Positions 39,370 through 48,612 of a DNA stretch of 64,000 nt are shown here, piece by piece. The notes beneath the pieces are model-generated. The model was not told the DNA's origin. It saw only the letters and a program-made list of their open reading frames with translations, and ran no database searches. Numbering within the stretch: the stretch's first letter is position 1; every line of letters starts with the position of its first letter. Both the position numbers and the translations under genes were made by a program. Source of the DNA: Agathobaculum massiliense (lineage in GTDB: Bacteria; Bacillota; Clostridia; Oscillospirales; Butyricicoccaceae); assembly GCF_900291975.1 (NCBI RefSeq), contig NZ_OMPN01000001.1:2866501-2930500 (forward strand), in the 5' to 3' direction.

Positions 39370-40764
39370 ATGAAATTGGAACAGGAAAACAAAATGGGTT
39401 CGGCGCGCATGGGGCCGCTGATTTTCTCCATGGCGCTGCCCGCGATGATCTCCATGCTGATTAACGCGCTGTACAATATTGTTGACAGCATCTTTGTCGC
39501 GCAGTATTCGCAGAGCGCGCTGGCCGCGGTCTCGCTGGTTTTTCCCTTGCAGCAATTGGTTATTGCGATCGGCGTGGGAACGGGCGTGGGCGTCAACTCA
39601 CTGATCTCGCGCCGTTTGGGTGAAAAGCGGCAGCTACACGCGGATTCCGCCGCGGAGCATGGCATTGCGCTGGCGGTTATCGGCGGCCTGGCGTTCGTTG
39701 TCGTCGGCTTTGTGCTGGCGCCGCCGTTCCTTGGCGCGTTCGGTTCCGCGCCCGATGTATATGAGCAGGCGGTGCAGTATTCGCAGGTCGCGGTCGGGAT
39801 GAGCTTTTTCGTCATGATTTCCATGATGTGCGAGAAAATACAGCAATCCACCGGCAACATGATTATCCCGATGTGCCAGGGATTGACCGGCGCGATCATC
39901 AACATCATTCTTGACCCGCTGATGATCTTCGGCATCGGCCCGTTTCCGGAAATGGGCGTATACGGTGCGGCCGCCGCAACTGTGATTGGACAGGTGTTTG
40001 GCATGCTGATCGGGCTGTGGGGCGTCTTTATCCACCAAAAGGTGCTCAGGATAAAGATGCGGGAGTTCAAGTGGCGCCTGCAGACTGTGAAAGACATTTA
40101 CCGTGTCGGCCTGCCGGGCATCGTTATGCAGAGCGTGGTTTCGGTGATGACAGCCGGCATGAACGCCATCCTGATCAGCTTTTCGCAGACCGCGGTCAAC
40201 GTTCTGGCGGTTTACTTCAAGCTGCAGACATTCGTGTTTATGCCGGTTTTCGGCCTGAACCAAGGCGCGCTGCCTGTTATGGGCTACAACTACGGCGCGC
40301 GGAATAAGGGACGCCTGTTCGGCGCCTACAAGATTGCGCTGACCGCGGCGGTGGTCATTATGGGACTGGGGCTGGTGGTGTTCCAGGCGATTCCGGAAAC
40401 CATGTTGATGATGTTCGTCGACCGCACGGACGCGGCCGCGGCGCGGGAGATGCTCGAGGTTGGCGTTCCGGCGCTCAGGATCATTAGCCTGTCGTTTATT
40501 GGCGCGGCGTTCGGCATCATCAACTCGACGCTGTTTCAGGCGACCGCACGCGGCCTCAACAGTCTGATCGTGTCGGTGTGCCGCCAACTCGTTATTATCC
40601 TTCCCGCAGCCTGGCTGCTGGGCAGATGGTTCGGACTGGGCGCGATCTGGTATTCGTTCCCGATTGCGGAGATCGCGGCGTTCTTTATCTCCTACGCGCT
40701 GCTGTGGAAGGAATACCGCACCGAGCTGCGTTTTTTGGGGATTGAAAAGGAGGGCAAGGCTTGA
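39370..40764 (+). CDS. MATE family efflux transporter (luxS-linked)
   Basis: The 464-residue, 12-helix MATE protein has R-M-G-P-L-I-F-S-M-A-L-P-A-M-I-S-M-L-I-N-A-L-Y-N-I-V-D-S-I-F-V, the repeat half V-G-L-P-G-I-V-M-Q-S, and N-Y-G-A-R-N-K. The start is uncertain: ATG 39370 is only 1 nt from AGGGGG, and ATG 39394 has a better AGGA spacing. The stop overlaps the luxS start in TTGA, so translation of luxS depends on this gene. Substrate unknown; the fixed link with LuxS makes a thiol, homocysteine or AI-2-related cargo worth considering (inference). Confidence 0.9.
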   Translation: MKLEQENKMGSARMGPLIFSMALPAMISMLINALYNIVDSIFVAQYSQSALAAVSLVFPLQQLVIAIGVGTGVGVNSLISRRLGEKRQLHADSAAEHGIALAVIGGLAFVVVGFVLAPPFLGAFGSAPDVYEQAVQYSQVAVGMSFFVMISMMCEKIQQSTGNMIIPMCQGLTGAIINIILDPLMIFGIGPFPEMGVYGAAAATVIGQVFGMLIGLWGVFIHQKVLRIKMREFKWRLQTVKDIYRVGLPGIVMQSVVSVMTAGMNAILISFSQTAVNVLAVYFKLQTFVFMPVFGLNQGALPVMGYNYGARNKGRLFGAYKIALTAAVVIMGLGLVVFQAIPETMLMMFVDRTDAAAAREMLEVGVPALRIISLSFIGAAFGIINSTLFQATARGLNSLIVSVCRQLVIILPAAWLLGRWFGLGAIWYSFPIAEIAAFFISYALLWKEYRTELRFLGIEKEGKA

Positions 40765-41219
40765 AACGGATCGCAAGCTTCGAGGTAAACCATGATAAGC
40801 TCAAGCCGGGGATGTATACCTCGCGCATCGATGGCGACGTGACGACCTACGACATCCGCATGGTGCATCCCAATGCGGGAACCTATATCGAGCCCGCGGC
40901 CGGTCACACGTTCGAGCATCTCTTTGCAACGTTCGCCCGCAATTCAGATTTTTCAGAAAAAATTATTTACTGCGGTCCCATGGGCTGCCAAACCGGATTT
41001 TATTTTTTGGTGCGGGATATGGAAGCGGCCGACGCGATCGCGCTGGCGCAGCGGACGATGGCGTTCATCGCCGGCTATGAAGGCGGGATCCCGGGCGCGA
41101 GCCGCGTCGAGTGCGGCAATTACCGGCTGCACGATCTGGCGGGCGCAAAAAGGCTCGCTGCGTCCATGATTCCCGTGCTTGCGGGCTGGACCGAAGAAAA
41201 ACTGGTATATGAAAAATAA
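40761..41219 (+). CDS. luxS: S-ribosylhomocysteine lyase (TTG start)
   Basis: This enzyme splits S-ribosylhomocysteine to homocysteine and DPD, the AI-2 precursor, in the activated methyl cycle. The 152 residues include the metal site H-T-F-E-H (His49, His53) with Cys118 in V-E-C-G-N-Y, and catalytic Cys76 in G-P-M-G-C-Q-T-G-F. All ligands are intact. Start TTG 40761 is set by AAGGAGGG at 8 nt and by full-length similarity (M-K-R-I-A-S-F-E-V-N-H-D). It overlaps the MATE stop by 4 bp. No pfs/mtnN gene is nearby. Confidence 0.97.
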   Translation: MKRIASFEVNHDKLKPGMYTSRIDGDVTTYDIRMVHPNAGTYIEPAAGHTFEHLFATFARNSDFSEKIIYCGPMGCQTGFYFLVRDMEAADAIALAQRTMAFIAGYEGGIPGASRVECGNYRLHDLAGAKRLAASMIPVLAGWTEEKLVYEK

Positions 41220-41222
41220 TGC

Positions 41223-41251
41223 TTGCATTTTGGCGGTTGCTGTGGTATCAT
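41223..41251 (+). promoter_or_regulatory. Promoter of rpmE
   Basis: TTGCAT, 17-bp spacer, TATCAT. Confidence 0.7.
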
Positions 41252-41307
41252 AATTTTACGACTGTAAGAGGTTTAATGCGACTTACCGTGGAAAGAGGTG
41301 AAACAAC

Positions 41308-41511
41308 ATGAAACAGGGCATCCATCCCGAGTACAAGCAGACCACGATCCGCTGTGCCTGCGGCAATGTCATTGAGACCGGCTCCACCAAGGAGAACATC
41401 GTCGTTGACGTTTGCTCCAAGTGCCACCCCTTCTTCACGGGCAAGCAGAAGCTGGTAGACACCGGCGGACGTGTTGATCGCTTCAAGAAGCGTTTCAATC
41501 TGGATAAGTAA
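41308..41511 (+). CDS. rpmE: Ribosomal protein L31 (zinc-binding form)
   Basis: The 67-residue bL31 has the four zinc cysteines Cys16, Cys18, Cys36 and Cys39 (C-A-C-G and C-S-K-C-H-P-F), so this is the C+ form, normally replaced by a C- paralogue under zinc starvation. H-P-F-F-T-G-K-Q-K and the C-terminal R-V-D-R-F-K-K-R are typical. AGAGGTG precedes the ATG. It has its own promoter and terminator. Highly biased codons fit high expression. Confidence 0.97.
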   Translation: MKQGIHPEYKQTTIRCACGNVIETGSTKENIVVDVCSKCHPFFTGKQKLVDTGGRVDRFKKRFNLDK

Positions 41512-41517
41512 AACGGG

Positions 41518-41551
41518 AAACCATCGAAACCTTTGTGTTCGATGGTTTTTT
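41518..41551 (+). terminator. Terminator of rpmE
   Basis: AAACCATCGAA/TTCGATGGTTT stem with T run. Confidence 0.88.
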
Positions 41552-41580
41552 GTTTCGTTATGCGGAGAGGAGGAAACCGT

Positions 41581-42867
41581 ATGACCGAAAACCAAATCGA
41601 AAGCAGGGTGGAGCGCGCGGTGCTGGTCGGCCTGTCCTGTCCGGGCTTTACCGCCGAGCAGGACGCGGACGAACGCACGATGGCAGAGCTGAAAGCGCTG
41701 GCCGAAACCGCCGGAGCCGAGGCGGCAGCCATGACGCTGCAGCGCAGGCCGGCGCCGGACGCGCGTACGTTCATCGGGGAGGGCAAGACCGAGGAGGTGC
41801 GACAGCTTGCAGAAGCGAACGAGGCCGCGCTTATTTTGTTCGATAACGAGCTGTCGCCTTCCCAGATGCGGAACCTGGAGGAGCTGACCAAATGCACGGT
41901 GCTCGACCGTTCGGCGCTGATCTTGGACATCTTCGCGCAACGCGCCCGCACGGGCGAGGGTAAGCTGCAGGTCGAGCTGGCGCAGTACCAGTATATACTG
42001 CCGCGGCTGGCCGGTATGTGGACGCATCTGGTGCGGCAGACAGCCGGCGGCGGCAAAAGCCCGATCGGCACGCGCGGCCCCGGCGAAACCCAACTGGAAA
42101 CCGACCGCCGCCATATCCGCCGCCGCATCGACAAGTTGAAAGAGGATTTGGAGCAGGTGCGCCAGGTGCGTGCTGTGCAGCGGCGCCAGCGCAAAAAGAC
42201 CGAGATGCCGCTGGTCGCGATTGTGGGTTATACCAACGCGGGGAAATCCACGTTGCTCAACGCCCTGACCGGAGCGGGCATTCCGGCAAACGACAGGCTG
42301 TTTGACACACTTGACCCGACAACGCGCAAAAAAAGGATATCGGACACACAGGAGATCCTGCTGTCTGATACGGTCGGCTTTATCCGCAAGCTGCCGCACC
42401 ATCTGGTTTCCGCATTCAAGGCGACGCTTGAGGAGCTGGCCTATGCCGACCTGCTGCTGCATGTGGTCGATGTTTCGGACGAGGACTGGGAGCAGCAGGC
42501 AGAAACCGTGGAAAAGGTGGTCGCCCAGCTCGGCGCGCAGGATATTCCGCGCGTAATGGTATATAACAAGGCCGACAAATGCGCGCCGGATACGCTTCCG
42601 TTTTACCGGCCGGACGAGGGCGTCGCGATCTCCGCGAAAACCGGAGAGGGGCTGGATGCGCTGCTCGCGGCGATCGAGCGCGCGCTCGGCCGCGGCAAGC
42701 ACAGGGTGTGCCTACGCATCCCGTACAGCGATGGGGCGGTGCTGGATATGTTGCACCGCGAGGCACAGGTCGAAGCGGTCGAATACGCAGCAGACGGCAC
42801 GGTGGTCCGCGCGGTCGTGGATGACAAGACCTACGGCAGGGTAGCGGAATACCTGGCAGAGGAATGA
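41581..42867 (+). CDS. hflX: GTPase HflX
   Basis: This ribosome-associated GTPase splits stalled or heat-damaged 70S particles. The 428 residues have the HflX N domain (A-P-D-A-R-T-F-I-G-E-G-K-T-E-E-V, F-D-N-E-L-S-P-S-Q-M-R-N-L-E) and the glycine-rich G-G-G-K-S-P-I-G-T-R-G-P-G-E-T-Q-L-E-T-D-R-R. The G domain follows: G1 G-Y-T-N-A-G-K-S-T, G3 D-T-V-G-F-I, G4 N-K-A-D. Start 41581 has GAGAGGAGG upstream, and an earlier in-frame ATG lacks one. It ends 42 bp before the YigZ gene. Confidence 0.96.
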   Translation: MTENQIESRVERAVLVGLSCPGFTAEQDADERTMAELKALAETAGAEAAAMTLQRRPAPDARTFIGEGKTEEVRQLAEANEAALILFDNELSPSQMRNLEELTKCTVLDRSALILDIFAQRARTGEGKLQVELAQYQYILPRLAGMWTHLVRQTAGGGKSPIGTRGPGETQLETDRRHIRRRIDKLKEDLEQVRQVRAVQRRQRKKTEMPLVAIVGYTNAGKSTLLNALTGAGIPANDRLFDTLDPTTRKKRISDTQEILLSDTVGFIRKLPHHLVSAFKATLEELAYADLLLHVVDVSDEDWEQQAETVEKVVAQLGAQDIPRVMVYNKADKCAPDTLPFYRPDEGVAISAKTGEGLDALLAAIERALGRGKHRVCLRIPYSDGAVLDMLHREAQVEAVEYAADGTVVRAVVDDKTYGRVAEYLAEE

Positions 42868-42909
42868 TGCAGGTGATGGGGATACCCAACCGCGCACGGG
42901 GATAGAAGT

Positions 42910-43545
42910 ATGGGAAAAGACTACTTTGTGCCGTTTTCCGAATACGGCGAGGACAAGTTTGAAGAAAAGCATTCCAAATTCACCGGCCGCCTGTGGCGCG
43001 TGGAAAGCGCGGAGCAGGCGGTGGCACGGGTCAAACAGATGCGTGATGCGCACTGGGATGCTACGCACAACTGCTGGGCCTATATCATACGGGAAGGCAA
43101 CCTGATGCGCTACTCGGACGACGGGGAGCCGCAGGGTACAGCGGGGATGCCTATTTTGGACGTGTTGCGGCACGAAAAGCTGGAAAACGTCTGCTGCGTG
43201 GTCACGCGGTATTTCGGCGGGATACTGCTCGGCACCGGCGGGCTGGTGCGCGCCTACACCAAAGGGGCGCAGCTTGCAGTCGCGGCGGCGGGCGTCCAGC
43301 GGATGAGCCTGTACAGCGTGCTGCTGATTGCCTGCCCGTACCACTTGTATGAGATGGTGACGCACCTGCTGCCGGACTATGACTGCTCGATTGAGGAGAC
43401 GGATTATGGCGTGGACGTCACGCTGACCTGCACGGTGCCGGCGGGCGGGGAGCAGGCGCTGAACGAGGCGCTGGCCGAGGCTACTGCAGGTTCGGTCTAC
43501 GCCGAGGTGGTGGAAACCAAATTCATGGGCCGGCGAGTCCGATAG
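42910..43545 (+). CDS. YigZ/IMPACT-family protein
   Basis: The 211-residue product carries the UPF0029 N domain (H-S-K-F-T-G ... H-W-D-A-T-H-N-C-W-A-Y, D-D-G-E-P-Q-G-T-A-G-M-P, C-C-V-V-T-R-Y-F-G-G-I-L-L-G-T-G-G-L-V-R-A-Y) followed by a DUF1949-like ferredoxin-fold C domain. Members are thought to bind RNA or modulate translation, but the molecular role is not settled. It directly follows hflX and may share its transcript. Length is typical. Confidence 0.92.
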   Translation: MGKDYFVPFSEYGEDKFEEKHSKFTGRLWRVESAEQAVARVKQMRDAHWDATHNCWAYIIREGNLMRYSDDGEPQGTAGMPILDVLRHEKLENVCCVVTRYFGGILLGTGGLVRAYTKGAQLAVAAAGVQRMSLYSVLLIACPYHLYEMVTHLLPDYDCSIEETDYGVDVTLTCTVPAGGEQALNEALAEATAGSVYAEVVETKFMGRRVR

Positions 43546-43656
43546 GGCGCCGGCGGCTTGGATTTTTCTAAAAAAAATTTTGAAAAGAAAGAGGAAAACG
43601 CAGTTCCATCTGGTATTTTTATTATATAGGCAATTCAGGCAGGGAGAGTGGAGCGT

Positions 43657-44658
43657 ATGACTGTTCGTGAACAGCAGCAGGAAAGGGAACGGCTGACCTT
43701 GGCCAATTGGGCAACAAAGTCCTACGCTTCCAGGGGCCGGCAGCGGCCGATGGAGGAATGCCCGTACCGCACCTGCTTCCAGCGCGACAGGGACCGCATC
43801 ATTCACTCCAAGGCGTTCCGGCGGCTGTCCAACAAGACACAGGTATTCATTTCGCCGGAGGGCGACCACTATCGGGCGCGGCTGACGCATACGCTGGAGG
43901 TGGCGCAGATCGCGCGGACGGTCGCGCGGGCGCTGCGGCTGAACGAGGATTTGACGGAAGCGATCGCGCTGGGGCATGACCTGGGGCATACGCCGTTCGG
44001 GCATGCCGGCGAGCGCGCGCTGGACGAGGTCTGCCCGTTCGGGTTCCGGCATAATGAGCAGAGCCTGCGTATGATCGACCGGATTGAGGACCTGAACCTC
44101 ACCTGGGAGGTGCGCGACGGTATCGTGTGCCATACGGGCGGCAGGAAGGCGGATACGCCGGAGGGCCGTATCATCCATTTCGCGGACCGGATCGCCTACA
44201 TTAACCACGACATCGACGACGCGATCCGCGGGGGACTGATCCGCGCGGCGGATATTCCGCGCCGCCTGCTCGACAGCTTGGGCGATACCCATGGGCGGCG
44301 CATTGACACGATGGTGACCGCCATGATCTCCTATGGGCAGCAGCATCGGGAGATTGGCATGGACGAAAAGACGCACCACGAAATGCTCGAGCTGCGCCAG
44401 TTTATGTTTGACTATGTATACCAGGGGACAGAGGCGCAGAGCGAGGAGCAGCGCGCGAAAAATATGTTGCGCAGCCTGTATGAATATTTTGTCGAACATC
44501 CGGACGAGCTGCCGAGCGATTATTTTGTCCTGATGACGCAGGGCGATCCGCTCGAGCGCGTTGTATGCGATTATATCGCCTGCATGACCGACCGGTACTC
44601 GATTTCCACCTATAAAAAATTATTTATTCCGAAAAGCTGGAATAAGATTGAAGATTGA
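43657..44658 (+). CDS. dgt: Deoxyguanosinetriphosphate triphosphohydrolase-like HD protein
   Basis: The 333-residue HD-domain protein has R-L-T-H-T-L-E-V-A-Q-I-A (first metal His), A-L-G-H-D-L-G-H-T-P-F-G-H-A-G-E (HD pair), and the late N-H-D-I-D-D-A. The N-terminal segment Y-R-T-C-F-Q-R-D-R-D-R-I-I-H-S-K-A-F-R-R-L matches Dgt-like dNTPases that hydrolyse dNTP to deoxynucleoside and triphosphate. ATG 43657 is preferred to a GTG three codons earlier. It is 36 bp upstream of dnaG, the arrangement common in Clostridia, linking dNTP pools with replication genes. Confidence 0.92.
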   Translation: MTVREQQQERERLTLANWATKSYASRGRQRPMEECPYRTCFQRDRDRIIHSKAFRRLSNKTQVFISPEGDHYRARLTHTLEVAQIARTVARALRLNEDLTEAIALGHDLGHTPFGHAGERALDEVCPFGFRHNEQSLRMIDRIEDLNLTWEVRDGIVCHTGGRKADTPEGRIIHFADRIAYINHDIDDAIRGGLIRAADIPRRLLDSLGDTHGRRIDTMVTAMISYGQQHREIGMDEKTHHEMLELRQFMFDYVYQGTEAQSEEQRAKNMLRSLYEYFVEHPDELPSDYFVLMTQGDPLERVVCDYIACMTDRYSISTYKKLFIPKSWNKIED

Positions 44659-44694
44659 CGAAAACGGTTAAGATAAAGGGAAGGAGGGGGCGCA

Positions 44695-46457
44695 ATGCCG
44701 TTTGACCGCGTGTTTTTGGACGAGCTTTCCGCGCGGAATGACATCGTGGATATTGTTTCGCAGTACGTGCAGCTGAAAAAAAGTGGCGCAAATTATTTCG
44801 GTCTTTGCCCTTTCCACAATGAAAAGACCGCTTCGTTTTCTGTTTCTCCGGACAAGCAGATTTTCCACTGCTTCGGCTGTGGCGCGGGCGGGGGCGTGAT
44901 CACGTTCGTGATGAAAGCCGAGGGGCTGGAATTCCCTGATGCGGTGCGCTTCCTGGCCGACCGCGCGGGCATGCAGGTACCCGAGCAGGGGGAGGCGGAA
45001 CGGAAAGCGGCGCGCCACCGCGAGCGGCTGTATGCGCTCTGCAAGGATGCGGCGCGGTTCTATTACCAGACGTTATGGCAGCCGGAGCATCGGGCGGCGC
45101 AGCAGTATTTCATTGGCCGCGGCCTGCACCGGCGCGTTATGAATCAGTTCGGGCTGGGCTATGCGCCCGACTCCTTCCACGCGCTGATCGACGCAATGAC
45201 CGCCAAGGGCTATACGCGGGAAGAACTGATGGATGCCGGACTGGTCAGCCGTAGCGAAAAGGGGAGGATTTACGACCGCTTCCGGAACCGCGTCATGTTC
45301 CCGATCATTGATGTGCGCGGCAATGTGATCGCGTTCGGCGGGCGGGTGATGGATGATTCCAAGCCCAAATACCTCAATTCCCCTGAAACGCTGATTTTTC
45401 ATAAAAGCCGCAACCTGTTTGCGCTGAATCTGGCCAAGACGACGAAGAACGGGTACTTTATTCTCGCGGAAGGGTATATGGATGTGATCGCGCTGCATCA
45501 GGCGGGCTTCGACTCCGCCGTGGCCTCGCTCGGCACATCGCTGACCGAGGAGCAGGCGCGTATCATCGCGCGCCACACGGATCAGATCGTGATTTCCTAT
45601 GACGCGGACGGCGCGGGACAGGCCGCCGCACAGCGCGCGATCGATATTCTGAAAAAATGCGACCTGCAGGTTAAGGTGCTGAAAATACCGGGCGCCAAGG
45701 ATCCGGATGAATTTATCAAGGCCAAGGGGGCGGACGCGTTCCGCGCGATCATTGATCGGAGCGAAAACCACAACGCCTACCGGCTGGAGCAGATCGCGGC
45801 CAAATACGATCTGGAGGACGACGAGGCGCGCGTACTGTTCCTGCGGGATGCGGCGCGTATGCTCGCGGGCATCGAAAGCTCGATCGAGCGCGAGGTATAC
45901 GCGGGACGCGCCGCCAAAATGGCGGGCGTAACGGCGGAGGCTATGAATATCGAGGTGCGGCGGGAGCTTGGTATCCGGCGTAAGCGGCGGCAGGCCGCGG
46001 AGCGCCGCGAGATCCGCTCGCCGGTCGGCATGGCGCAGCCAAAGGACCGGACGCTGGCCTATACGGATGTAAAATCCGCGAAAGCGGAGGAAAATGTGCT
46101 GCGGCTCCTGTTCTCCGATCAAAAGCTGATCGCGGGGATGGAAAAGGAAGTGCCGCCGGCATGGTTTTCCGCGCCGGTACTGCGTAAGATATATGAGCGG
46201 GTGCTGGCGCTCGATCGGGAGGGGCAGATTGTCGACGTACTGCCGTTCGAGGGTTGGCTTGAGCCGAATGAAATGAGCCTTTTATCTTCGATTCTGGAGC
46301 AGAGCCTGCCTGCCGGCGAGCAGAGGCAGGCGCTGCACGAGTACATAGATACCATAAGAATGCAGCGTGTCAGGGATGGTACGATTCAGGAAGCGGGCGA
46401 GGACCCGCTGCTTACCTTTGGACGCATTAAAAAACAAAACGCGGGAGGACAAACGAT

Positions 46458-46461
<4 letters not shown>
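44695..46461 (+). CDS. dnaG: DNA primase
   Basis: DNA primase synthesises RNA primers at the replication fork. The 588 residues have an N-terminal CHC2 zinc finger (Cys38, His41, Cys59, Cys62), the TOPRIM core ([19 protein letters not shown]), [16 protein letters not shown], and a helicase-binding C-terminal domain. GAAGGAGGGGG precedes the ATG. The stop overlaps the rpoD start in ATGA. Together with dgt and rpoD this forms the macromolecular-synthesis cluster. Confidence 0.97.
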
Positions 46462-47690
<1,229 letters not shown>

Positions 47691-47739
47691 CGCGGGCTGC
47701 TGCCCGGCGTTCAGGGATAACGCGCACTGCGGTTACATC

Positions 47740-47776
47740 AAAAAAGCACCGGAAAAGCTTGTTTCCGGTGCTTTTT
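47740..47776. terminator. Bidirectional terminator after rpoD
   Basis: AAAAAGCACCGGAAA/TTTCCGGTGCTTTTT stem. Confidence 0.92.
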
Positions 47777-47836
47777 GCCTGTCGGTGCAGAGGGAGAAAG
47801 GGATAGGCGCGCGGAACGACGAGAGGCCTTAAGCTG

Positions 47837-48499
47837 TCAGCAGCGCTCAATCAGCCAATGGAACAGGGGAAGGTGGTTCGCGCCCGCCACATCTTCGCAG
47901 AAGGGCGGCACCATGCGTTCGGGATGCCACTGCACGCCAAGGATAGGGGCGGTGGCGTGCATAAGCGCCTCGATGATGCCGTCGCTGGCACGCGCGGCGG
48001 TTTGGAGGCAGGGCGCGGGCTGATCGACCGCCTGGTGATGGTAACTGTTGACCGTGGGGGCCGGCCCCACGAGTGCAGAAAGCGCGCCGGTACAGCGGAT
48101 GCCGTGGCAGCCGCCGCTGTGCGCGGGGATATCCTGATGCAGCGTGCCGCCGAGAAAGACGTTGATCACCTGGACGCCGCGGCAGATGCCGAGGATGGGC
48201 TTGCGGCGGCGGTAAAAGTCCTCGAAGAGTGCCCGCTCCTCCTTGTCACGCACCGGATCAACCGAAAGCGCGGCGTTTTGGACGCTTTGCCCGAAACAGG
48301 AGGGATGGATGTCACCGCCGCCGGCGAGCAACAGCCCGTCGCAGCGGGCGGCAAGGCAGGCGGATGGGCCACCTGTATACAATACGCCCGCCGCGCCAGC
48401 GCCGCCCAGACAGGCGCCGTACAGCGCGGATTGCTGTCGTGACATGGATAAATTGCCCATTACGCGGCTGCTGGAAATTAAAATCAGTGGATGTTGCAC
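47837..48499 (-). CDS. Class I glutamine amidotransferase-like (peptidase C26, PuuD-type) hydrolase
   Basis: The 220-residue product has an intact nucleophile elbow G-I-C-R-G-V-Q (Cys106) with His192 and Glu194 in Q-W-H-P-E-R, the C26 triad. L-L-L-A-G-G-G-D-I-H-P is the family strand after the Rossmann start. The family includes gamma-glutamyl-GABA hydrolase PuuD and folate gamma-glutamyl hydrolase-like enzymes. No putrescine-pathway genes are nearby, so the substrate is open. Translation starts at GTG 48499, 7 nt after AGGAGGAG. Confidence 0.88.
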   Translation of the reverse strand: MQHPLILISSSRVMGNLSMSRQQSALYGACLGGAGAAGVLYTGGPSACLAARCDGLLLAGGGDIHPSCFGQSVQNAALSVDPVRDKEERALFEDFYRRRKPILGICRGVQVINVFLGGTLHQDIPAHSGGCHGIRCTGALSALVGPAPTVNSYHHQAVDQPAPCLQTAARASDGIIEALMHATAPILGVQWHPERMVPPFCEDVAGANHLPLFHWLIERC

Positions 48500-48526
48500 A
48501 GCTTTCTCCTCCTATGCCTTTTTTCG

Positions 48527-48555
48527 TTGACAGGGCAATATAGAATCATTATACT
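48527..48555 (+). promoter_or_regulatory. Promoter of the Na/Pi-PhoU gene
   Basis: TTGACA, 17-bp spacer, TATACT. Confidence 0.82.
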
Positions 48556-48612
48556 TAAATTGTATGGGAAAAATAAAAATGAAGTTAAGGGTATGTGAAA
48601 CGGAGGAAGCGC

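Noticed and set aside
39355-39370. TTG at 39355 as start of the second MATE gene
   Set aside because: The upstream bases form part of the leader hairpin and give no Shine-Dalgarno at proper distance. An ATG start is more likely, though 39370 versus 39394 stays open.
42712-44499. 595-codon minus-strand frame over hflX, yigZ and dgt
   Set aside because: Crosses three plus-strand genes with clear motifs. No ribosome binding site.
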